Shown piece after piece: positions 1 to 4,978 of a stretch of 5,577 bases of DNA. The first letter of the stretch is position 1. Every line of letters starts with the position of its first letter. The notes below the pieces were generated by a model. It searched no databases, was not told where the DNA came from, and was given only the letters and a program-made list of their open reading frames with translations. Source of the stretch: Chloroflexota bacterium (lineage in GTDB: Bacteria > Chloroflexota > Anaerolineae > UBA1429); assembly GCA_014360745.1 (NCBI GenBank), contig JACIWY010000269.1, positions 1 to 5,577 on the forward strand, read 5' to 3'. The position numbers and the translations under genes are program-made.

Positions 1-1
1 A

Positions 2-181
2 CGGCGGATGATCGAGAAGGGCGTGCCTTACGTGCGGCTGCAGAACGAAGTGGATATTTGGCCGCGCATCAAGCGGGCCAAAGCCGCCATACCCAACGAG
101 GAGTTTGCGCGTTACGACGAACTGAAACAGTCGCTGGACGCTCAATTGGACGCGATCGAGAAGGAATATGAAAGTGAGTGA
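2..181 (+). CDS. ntpA: V/A-type ATPase subunit A, C-terminal end (5' truncated by window)
   Basis: This is the last 59 codons of an open frame that enters from the left edge and stops with TGA at 179-181. The visible tail reads R-R-M-I-E-K-G-V-P-Y, then I-W-P-R-I-K-R-A-K, then a charged helical end (E-E-F-A-R-Y-D-E-L ... L-D-A-I-E-K-E-Y-E-S-E). It matches the general pattern of the C-terminal helical domain of V/A-ATPase A subunits, where a short G-x-P segment is followed by 'R-x-K-x-x-P-x-E-E-F' and an acidic helix. The assignment also rests on position, because A directly precedes B in bacterial and archaeal V/A-ATPase operons (also named atpA). Subunit A is the catalytic, ATP-binding subunit of the V1/A1 head. 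The nucleotide-binding part lies outside the window, so catalytic residues cannot be checked. Its stop lies inside the start region of the next gene (14-base overlap with ATG 168, or 8 with GTG 174), which implies translational coupling. Confidence 0.85.
   Translation, partial: RRMIEKGVPYVRLQNEVDIWPRIKRAKAAIPNEEFARYDELKQSLDAQLDAIEKEYESE
161..165 (+). promoter_or_regulatory. Shine-Dalgarno site that bears on the ntpB start
   Basis: AAGGA inside the end of subunit A is the only good ribosome-binding match here. It sits just 2 bases before ATG 168, which is too close for normal initiation, but 8 bases before the in-frame GTG at 174. The true ntpB start may therefore be GTG 174, removing two residues (M-K). 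This is inference from spacing only. Confidence 0.5.
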
Positions 182-1598
182 CCAGGTTGCTAGCGGCCTG
201 CCCGTGCTCAGAACCAAACAGTATCGCGGCTTGACGCGCATTGACGGTCCCATTGTACTCGTCGAAGGGGTCGACGATGTGGGCTATGACGAAGCGGTGG
301 AGCTTATCCTGCCCGCCGGTGAAGTACGCCTGGGCAGGGTCCTCTTGGCGAGCAAAGATGGGGCGCTGGTAGAAGTATGGACCGGGACGGCCGGGCTCGA
401 TCTATCCTCGGTGCGCGTGCGCTTTAGCGGATCGCCGCTACGCATTCCGGTGGCTCGCGAGATGTTGGGCCGCGTTTTCAGCGGCCTGGCCAAGCCCATA
501 GACGGCTTGGGCACCCCTGTGGCGGAGGATATGCTCGACATCAACGGGCGCCCCATCAATGTGACCCGCCGACAATACCCGCGCAGCCTGATCGTCACCG
601 GCATATCGGCCATCGATGGCATGAACACCCTCATCCGAGGCCAGAAACTGCCCATCTTTTCCGGCAGCGGGATGCCTCACAACGAATTGGCGGCGCAGAT
701 CGCCCGCCAGGCGCATATCGCCGATGCCGACGAACCGTTCGCCGTGGTATTTTGCGCCATCGGCATCAAGCATGACGACGCCGAGTTTTTCAGGCGCAGT
801 TTCGAGGAAAGCAACGCGATTTTGAATACGGCCATGTTCCTCAACCTGGCCGACGATCCACCGATGGAACGCATCATGGCGCCGCGCACGGCGCTCACGT
901 TGGCTGAATTCCTGGCCTTTGAACACGATATGCACGTGCTGGTCATCTTGACCGACATGACCAACTATGGTGAAGCGCTGCGCGAGCTGGCCAGCCGTCG
1001 CGGCGAGGTGCCCAGCCGCAAGGGCTATCCCGGCTACCTCTATAGCGACCTGGCCTCTCTATACGAGCGCACGGGCATCATCGAAGGACGCGCAGGCTCG
1101 ATCACCCAAATGCCCATCCTGACCATGCCCAACGACGATATCACTCACCCGATCCCTGATCTCACCGGCTATATCACCGAGGGACAGATCGTTTTGGGCC
1201 GCGATTTGTATCGCAACGGTATCTACCCGCCCATCAATGTGTTGCCCTCTCTTTCGCGCTTGATGAAAGATGGCATCGGCGAAGGCTACACGCGCGAGGA
1301 TCACCCCGCGCTGGCCGATCAGCTCTACGCTGCCTATTCCCAAGTCCAGGAGGTGCGTTCGCTGCGCGCCGTGATCGGCGAAGAGGAAATGACGGACATC
1401 GACCGCGCTTACCTCGAATTCGGCAATGCCTTCGAGCGTCGCTTCGTGAATCAAGGGATGGACGAGTCGCGTTCCATCGAACAAACCCTGGATCTGGCCT
1501 GGGAGATTCTGGGCCTCTTGCCCGAGAGCGAGCTTACCCGGCTGAGCGAACGACTGTTGCAAAAGTATTATCGCGCGGCGGAAAAGGTGAAGGAATAA
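168..1598 (+). CDS. ntpB: V/A-type ATPase subunit B (non-catalytic nucleotide-binding subunit)
   Basis: This 476-residue protein has the normal family length. Subunit B alternates with subunit A in the A3B3 head of the rotary V/A-ATPase, which couples ATP synthesis or hydrolysis to H+ or Na+ transport on the cytoplasmic face of the membrane. The N-terminal beta-barrel domain covers about residues 18-90 (Y-R-G-L-T-R-I-D-G-P). The central domain has L-G-R-V-F-S-G at 100-106 and Y-P-R-S-L-I-V-T-G-I-S-A-I-D at 137-150. At 164-174 the degenerate P-loop region S-G-S-G-M-P-H-N-E-L replaces a true Walker A lysine, as expected for B rather than A. A hydrophobic strand ending in L-T-D-M-T-N-Y (261-267) follows. 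The ATPase alpha/beta signature P-P-I-N-V-L-P-S-L-S is at 354-363, followed by R364 at the position of the arginine finger known in this family. A C-terminal helical domain runs from about 380. It overlaps ntpA and sits 4 bases before ntpD. It is also named atpB in V-type nomenclature. Confidence 0.98.
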   Translation: MKVSDQVASGLPVLRTKQYRGLTRIDGPIVLVEGVDDVGYDEAVELILPAGEVRLGRVLLASKDGALVEVWTGTAGLDLSSVRVRFSGSPLRIPVAREMLGRVFSGLAKPIDGLGTPVAEDMLDINGRPINVTRRQYPRSLIVTGISAIDGMNTLIRGQKLPIFSGSGMPHNELAAQIARQAHIADADEPFAVVFCAIGIKHDDAEFFRRSFEESNAILNTAMFLNLADDPPMERIMAPRTALTLAEFLAFEHDMHVLVILTDMTNYGEALRELASRRGEVPSRKGYPGYLYSDLASLYERTGIIEGRAGSITQMPILTMPNDDITHPIPDLTGYITEGQIVLGRDLYRNGIYPPINVLPSLSRLMKDGIGEGYTREDHPALADQLYAAYSQVQEVRSLRAVIGEEEMTDIDRAYLEFGNAFERRFVNQGMDESRSIEQTLDLAWEILGLLPESELTRLSERLLQKYYRAAEKVKE

Positions 1599-1602
1599 CC
1601 GC

Positions 1603-2238
1603 ATGTTAGACCTTGGCGAAATCGCCCCAACGCGCAGCAAGTTGATGGAACTACGCGCGCGGCTTCAACTGGCCCGCGAAGGGCATGACCTGTTGGACAA
1701 GAAGCGGCATGTCCTCATCGGCCAGATCTTGCGCACCATCGCCGATACAGAGCAAGTGCAAAAAGAGATGGAGGAGCGCTTTCGCCGCGCCTATGAAACC
1801 GTGGAAGAGGCGCGGGCGGCCATGGGCACGGAGCGGGTCAGCCGCATCGCCTTATCCAGCCCCCGCTCGGTCGAGATGCGCATTACCCCGCACAGCATCA
1901 TGGGCGTGCTCGTGCCCACGGTGCATTACAAGGTCCCTGAACGACGCCCGCTATACGGTTTCGGCGATACTAGCCCCATCCTCGACCAGGTGCGTCAGGA
2001 ATGGCTGGGGGTGCTCGATCTTTTGGGCGAATTTGCAGAAAAGGTTACCACCGTATGGCGATTGGCTCTCGAGCTGCGCAAAACACAGCGGCGTGTCAAC
2101 GCACTGGAAAACGTGTTCATCCCCGCCTACGAAGCCAAGGTCAAATATATCGAAGAAACCTTGGAAGAGAAGGAAAGAGAAGATCTTTTCCGCATGAAGC
2201 GCACCAAAGGTAAGCTAAGTCAGGGGGCCGGCTTGTAA
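1603..2238 (+). CDS. ntpD: V/A-type ATPase subunit D (central rotor stalk)
   Basis: This 211-residue protein is typical of the V/A-ATPase D subunit, the long coiled-coil shaft that rotates inside the A3B3 ring and links it to the membrane rotor. The N-terminal helix carries the diagnostic P-T-R-S-K-L-M-E-L (9-17), followed by L-L-D-K-K-R-H-V-L (30-38). The middle section, about 75-130, is less conserved. The C-terminal helix contains R-R-V-N-A-L-E-N-V-F-I-P (163-174) and ends E-D-L-F-R-M-K-R-T-K (193-202), both family hallmarks. The long charged stretches at about 10-72 and 130-200 fit the antiparallel coiled coil. The ATG is preceded by AGGA at 1591-1594 with 8-base spacing, and only 4 bases separate it from the ntpB stop, so it is co-transcribed. 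It is the last ATPase gene in the operon here. No subunit G, H or other ATPase gene follows. Confidence 0.97.
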   Translation: MLDLGEIAPTRSKLMELRARLQLAREGHDLLDKKRHVLIGQILRTIADTEQVQKEMEERFRRAYETVEEARAAMGTERVSRIALSSPRSVEMRITPHSIMGVLVPTVHYKVPERRPLYGFGDTSPILDQVRQEWLGVLDLLGEFAEKVTTVWRLALELRKTQRRVNALENVFIPAYEAKVKYIEETLEEKEREDLFRMKRTKGKLSQGAGL

Positions 2239-2412
2239 GGTGCTCATCTTCGCCAGTGTCTCGTGACGGGCATTTGCCCCTTGGCGGGTCGCGCCCCTTG
2301 CCTCATTAGCTGTCGCTGCAATTCCCAAGCCGCGAAAGAGCGTGTTTGGGAAACCGCGGCTCAAAGATCCCCATTTGGAGCCACCCCTCCTGCTCTCATA
2401 CGCGACAAAGGC
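2239..2412 (+). other. Non-coding stretch with dense, overlapping inverted repeats
   Basis: No convincing gene lies between ntpD and the promoter at 2413. The stretch holds several short potential helices. GGGC/GCCC pairs 2268-2271 with 2276-2279. GGCG/CGCC pairs 2283-2286 with 2292-2295. TTCCCAA pairs 2322-2328 with TTGGGAA 2346-2352. AGCCGCG pairs 2328-2334 with CGCGGCT 2355-2361. GGCTCAAA at 2358-2365 pairs with 2374-2382 (one bulged G). The last three share or interleave their arms, so they cannot all form as simple hairpins. An 8-base direct repeat, GCCCCTTG, occurs at 2276-2283 and 2293-2300. None of the helices is followed by a T-run, so a classical terminator directly after ntpD is not evident. 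The stretch could be a 3' untranslated region, a dispersed repeat or a structured RNA, and which of these is not known. Confidence 0.35.
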
Positions 2413-2441
2413 TTGACAGGGCCGGAGCGCGCATCTAGAAT
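2413..2441 (+). promoter_or_regulatory. Near-consensus sigma-70-type promoter for the sulfatase unit
   Basis: A perfect -35 TTGACA (2413-2418) is followed by a 17-bp spacer and the -10 TAGAAT (2436-2441), one base from consensus. Transcription would start near 2448, leaving a leader of about 80 bases before the sulfatase ATG at 2530. The match is strong for GC-rich DNA. The terminator-like hairpin at 2462-2489 lies downstream of it, inside the leader. Confidence 0.7.
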
Positions 2442-2461
2442 CCAGCGCGTGCTTGTGGCTC

Positions 2462-2489
2462 AAGCCTCCTGCCAGAAAGGGGGCTTTTT
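2462..2489 (+). terminator. Intrinsic terminator or attenuator in the sulfatase leader
   Basis: AAGCCTCC (2462-2469) pairs with GGGGGCTT (2479-2486) through 8 base pairs including one G-U, with a 9-base loop (2470-2478). The 3' side runs into TTTTT (2485-2489). This is a plausible rho-independent terminator. It sits after the strong promoter and only 40 bases before the sulfatase start, so it would act on the sulfatase transcript as well as on read-through from the ATPase operon. An upstream element GCTTG (2451-2455) can pair with CAAGC (2461-2465), taking over part of the terminator 5' arm, as in attenuators. Confidence 0.6.
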
Positions 2490-2529
2490 CATGCCCAGAA
2501 CCAGCTTTTAATCACAGAGGAGCCCTTTT

Positions 2530-3957
2530 ATGAACAAGCGCCCGAATATCATCTTTATCTCTGCCGAGCAACAACGCGGCGATACCCTGCACAGCAACGG
2601 GGCCTCTTGGATGATCACCCCTCATCAAGATGCATTGGCCGCCGACGGCGTGCTCTTTCGCCAATGTTTCGCCTGCGCCGCCACTTGCGTTTCCAGTCGC
2701 TCGGCTTTTTACCACGCTCTCTATCCGCACACGACCGGCATCCTGGGCTTTTACCGCTCCTCCGGCCGGCTTCACTGGACTCACCGCCTTGCCGCAGCGG
2801 GTTATCATTGCGTAAGCATCGGCAAGACCCATCTGCCCCAGGGAGGCTTTGCCGAACGCATCGCGGAGCAGGGCAATAAATATCAATCCTTTCAGGAGCG
2901 GGGCCGCAGCGAGTGGTATTGGGCGGTCAAAGGAGCCGGCTATGAGCCCCCTTTATACTTGCATGAAACCGATCCCAACTATTACGACAACTTGGCCGCC
3001 ATCGTCTGGCCCCTGCCGGAAGCGTTGCACCCCGACATGTACGTCTGTCGGCGCGTGCTGGAATGGCTGGATGATTGGGAACGGCGCCCTTATGCCGCCG
3101 AACAACCTTTTTATTTGCATATCGGGTTGCTGAGCCCGCACGATCTCTACGATCCGCCGCGGCGCTTCTTGGATCTGTATGCGGACGAGGATATCCCCAT
3201 GCCCCACGTGAGCGAAGAAGAGCGGGCGGGCATCCCTGATGAATTGTGGGAGGAGCAGCGCCGCGATGAAGACCGCCATGGGGTGACGGTCGTGCATGCT
3301 AGCCGGGCCACGCCGGAACGGATGCGACGCATGCGCAAACATTACTATGCGTTGGTCACGCTCATCGATGAAGTGTTAGGGCGCATCATCGCCGCGCTCA
3401 AGGGAAAGGGGCTTTATGACGAGGCCATCATTATCTATACCTCCGATCACGGCGATCATCTGTGGGATCACGGCCTGCACTATAAGGGCGAGATGTATGA
3501 CACGATTACCCATGTGCCCTTGATCATCCATGCGCCAGATGCCTTTTGCCCAGGGCGCCAGGTGGACGATCTGGTCTCTCATGTGGATGTGGCTCAGTAT
3601 ATCTTGGAAAAGGCCGGCGTGCCCGGCGACGACCTCGCCGGCATCTCGCTAGCGCCGGTGGTCGAAGGGGAAGCGGCGTTCCCGCGTCGCTATGCCTTTG
3701 CCGAGGAGGGCGCCACTGGCCTGCGGCCCGCGCCCGACCTCAACGCCATGATCCGCAGCAGAACGCACAAGCTGATCTATTTTACCGGCAATCGCACCGG
3801 GCAGCTCTTTGATCTCCTCGCTGACCCAGGCGAGACGCGCAATCTGTGGCACAACCCCGAATATCGCGATCTGCGCGCGGAATTGACCGGCGAATTGCTC
3901 GATTGGCTCTATAGTGACATCTATAAACATCGCGATCTCTTTATTGAGGCGCGTTAA
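2530..3957 (+). CDS. Sulfatase-family (COG3119-like) hydrolase with atypical active-site motif
   Basis: This 475-residue protein belongs to the sulfatase branch of the alkaline-phosphatase superfamily, which hydrolyses sulfate or phosphate/phosphonate esters. The N-terminus P-N-I-I-F-I-S-A-E-Q-Q-R-G-D (5-18) is the first metal-binding strand, with E13 where an Asp is usual. The nucleophile region C53-V-S-S-R57 followed by L-Y-P-H-T-T-G matches the formylglycine site C-x-P/A-x-R, except that Ser replaces the Pro/Ala and H-A replaces the usual T-G further on. Other expected residues are present: G-K99-T-H101-L, S-P-H204, the second metal site S-D306-H307-G-D, and K319 in H-Y-K-G-E. The C-terminal subdomain ends with the typical L-F-D-L-x-x-D-P-G-E-T-x-N-L-W (426-440). 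No signal peptide is visible, so it is probably cytoplasmic. No maturase gene (FGE or anSME) lies in the window. AGAGGAG (2516-2522) sits 7 bases before the ATG. The substrate is unknown; the single-acid first motif and Asp-His pair also resemble phosphonate monoester hydrolases. Confidence 0.93.
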   Translation: MNKRPNIIFISAEQQRGDTLHSNGASWMITPHQDALAADGVLFRQCFACAATCVSSRSAFYHALYPHTTGILGFYRSSGRLHWTHRLAAAGYHCVSIGKTHLPQGGFAERIAEQGNKYQSFQERGRSEWYWAVKGAGYEPPLYLHETDPNYYDNLAAIVWPLPEALHPDMYVCRRVLEWLDDWERRPYAAEQPFYLHIGLLSPHDLYDPPRRFLDLYADEDIPMPHVSEEERAGIPDELWEEQRRDEDRHGVTVVHASRATPERMRRMRKHYYALVTLIDEVLGRIIAALKGKGLYDEAIIIYTSDHGDHLWDHGLHYKGEMYDTITHVPLIIHAPDAFCPGRQVDDLVSHVDVAQYILEKAGVPGDDLAGISLAPVVEGEAAFPRRYAFAEEGATGLRPAPDLNAMIRSRTHKLIYFTGNRTGQLFDLLADPGETRNLWHNPEYRDLRAELTGELLDWLYSDIYKHRDLFIEAR

Positions 3958-3971
3958 AAGTGCTTGGTATC

Positions 3972-3989
3972 TGGCCCATAGATAGGCCA
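3972..3989 (+). other. Small intercistronic inverted repeat
   Basis: TGGCC (3972-3976) can pair with GGCCA (3985-3989) around an 8-base loop. It lies in the 70-base gap between the sulfatase and the dehydrogenase-like gene. There is no T-run after it, so it is not a convincing terminator and the two genes may still be co-transcribed. It could be an mRNA-stability hairpin or chance. Confidence 0.25.
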
Positions 3990-4027
3990 AAGGGCAGATT
4001 TAGAACAATAGAAGGAGCGCCAAAATA

Positions 4028-4801
4028 ATGAAACGCAAAAAAGTCTTGATAACTGGCGCGGCTGGTACCGTGGGCACGGCGTTGCGCAAACATTTGCGAG
4101 ATCGTTACGATTTGCGCTTGCTCTTTCACTCGCGGGTGCCCGATGACATAGCCCCGGAGGATGAGATCGCGATCTCGGATGTGGCCAATTACGCGGCCAT
4201 GATCGAGGTCACGGAAGGGGTGGATGTCATCGTTCATCTGGCCCTGGCCGGCGCGCTGCACGGCAGGCCGCGCGCCGAGATCGCCCAGCAAACGTTCGAC
4301 GTCGATATGAAGGGCACCTATCACATTTACGAAGCGGCGCGCGTCAACAAGGTGTCGACGGTGATTTATGCCAGCACAAATCACGTAACCGGCATCAACG
4401 AACAATTGGGCATCCGGTCGCACCCCGATATGCCGGTGCGCCCGGATAGCATCTATGGGGCGGGCAAGGCCTTCGGTGAGGCGCTGGGGCGCTACTATGC
4501 CGACGTCCACGGCCTACGGGTCTTTTGCTTGCGCATCGCCAATTTTAACGGCAAGGACGAACCAGGGCGTTACTATGAACCGGGCAAATCGCGCTGGCTG
4601 AGCCCCCGCGACTTGGCGCAACTCGTGTGGCGCTGTATCGAAACCGAGGGGTTGAATTGGGGCATCTTTTATGGTGTCTCGCGAGGCGCGGAGGAAAAGT
4701 GGGATATCGCCAATGCGCGCGAGTTGCTAGGCTATGAGCCCCAAGACGATGGTTCAGAGGAACGATTCCGGCGCATGTACGCTGGCGAAGCCCAAAGCTG
4801 A
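4028..4801 (+). CDS. NAD-dependent epimerase/dehydratase family protein, uronate dehydrogenase-like
   Basis: This 257-residue extended-type short-chain dehydrogenase is predicted to be cytoplasmic. The Rossmann motif T-G-A-A-G-T-V-G (9-16) gives G-x-x-G-x-x-G near the N-terminus, and D51 with V-D-V-I-V-H-L (65-71) follows as in this family. Catalytic residues are S116 in Y-A-S-T-N-H (114-119) and Y143/K147 in I-Y-G-A-G-K (142-147). The S-T-N-H segment, R-P-D-S-I-Y-G (138-144), the short length and an ending like L-L-G-Y-E-P-Q-D (233-240) resemble bacterial uronate dehydrogenases, which oxidise galacturonate or glucuronate to aldaric-acid lactones using NAD+. That likeness is from memory of the family. 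A sugar-nucleotide epimerase or reductase of unknown substrate remains possible, but the protein is shorter than typical 310-350-residue epimerases. GAAGGAG (4011-4017) lies 10 bases before the ATG. It follows the sulfatase by 70 bases on the same strand, so a shared transcript and a shared sugar-acid substrate are plausible. Confidence 0.9.
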   Translation: MKRKKVLITGAAGTVGTALRKHLRDRYDLRLLFHSRVPDDIAPEDEIAISDVANYAAMIEVTEGVDVIVHLALAGALHGRPRAEIAQQTFDVDMKGTYHIYEAARVNKVSTVIYASTNHVTGINEQLGIRSHPDMPVRPDSIYGAGKAFGEALGRYYADVHGLRVFCLRIANFNGKDEPGRYYEPGKSRWLSPRDLAQLVWRCIETEGLNWGIFYGVSRGAEEKWDIANARELLGYEPQDDGSEERFRRMYAGEAQS

Positions 4802-4819
4802 GTGCCAATCCTTTATTAT

Positions 4820-4840
4820 GGCCCCTTCTGTCGGGGTCTT
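4820..4840 (+). terminator. Weak terminator-like hairpin after the dehydrogenase-like gene
   Basis: GGCCCC (4820-4825) pairs with GGGGTC (4833-4838), six pairs with one G-U, around a 7-base loop. Only TT follows directly, and then a mixed pyrimidine-rich stretch. The position 19 bases after the stop codon suits an operon end, but the poor T-run makes it weak. Confidence 0.35.
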
Positions 4841-4885
4841 GCCGCCTCTTGATGACAAAATATATCCTCGTTTGCGTATAGATAA

Positions 4886-4915
4886 TTGATACACTGGCAC
4901 AAAGCATGGTACCAT
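4886..4915 (+). promoter_or_regulatory. Possible promoter for the CPBP-family gene
   Basis: TTGATA (4886-4891; 5 of 6 to the -35 consensus) is followed, after 18 bases, by TACCAT (4910-4915; 4 of 6 to the -10). It lies in an AT-richer patch (about 4855-4920) that contrasts with the surrounding GC-rich genes. Transcription would begin near 4921. The match is modest. Confidence 0.3.
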
Positions 4916-4963
4916 AAACACGAGGGAACAATGTTTCTCCTAATCCACACCGGCATTCCTCCC

Positions 4964-4970
4964 AAAGGAG
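4964..4970 (+). promoter_or_regulatory. Ribosome-binding site favouring the GTG 4979 start
   Basis: AAAGGAG ends 8 bases before GTG 4979, which is ideal spacing. The competing in-frame ATG at 4931 has only GAGGG (4922-4926) 4 bases ahead of it and would put this strong site inside the coding region. Confidence 0.55.
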
Positions 4971-4978
4971 ACGGAGCT

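Noticed and set aside
164..174. The degenerate P-loop of subunit B (residues 164-174 of the protein) as a sign of a broken gene
   Set aside because: The absence of a Walker A lysine is normal for the non-catalytic B subunit of V/A-ATPases. Coordinates given here are protein residues, not bases.
1059..1640. A 193-codon minus-strand frame opposite ntpB/ntpD
   Set aside because: It lies opposite well-conserved ATPase coding sequence. Long antisense frames are common in GC-rich genes, and its protein has no family character.
1685..2197. A 170-codon plus-strand frame inside ntpD in another frame
   Set aside because: The ntpD frame carries all the conserved D-subunit motifs. The alternative is rich in Trp, Cys, Ser and Arg, typical of an out-of-frame reading.
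2215..2463. An 82-codon minus-strand frame across the ntpD-sulfatase gap
   Set aside because: It needs a TTG start with a purine-rich site only one base away, runs into the end of ntpD, covers the promoter and inverted repeats, and resembles no family I can name with confidence. If the region proves to be a dispersed repeat, copies of this frame may be mis-annotated as hypothetical proteins.
2263..2511. An 82-codon plus-strand frame in the same gap
   Set aside because: It has no good ribosome-binding site, an odd composition (many Cys, Arg and Ala), and contains the promoter and terminator. It is better explained as non-coding.
3941..4510. A 189-codon minus-strand frame opposite the dehydrogenase-like gene
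   Set aside because: It lies antisense to a gene with clear Rossmann and Y-x-x-x-K motifs, so it is treated as a shadow frame.
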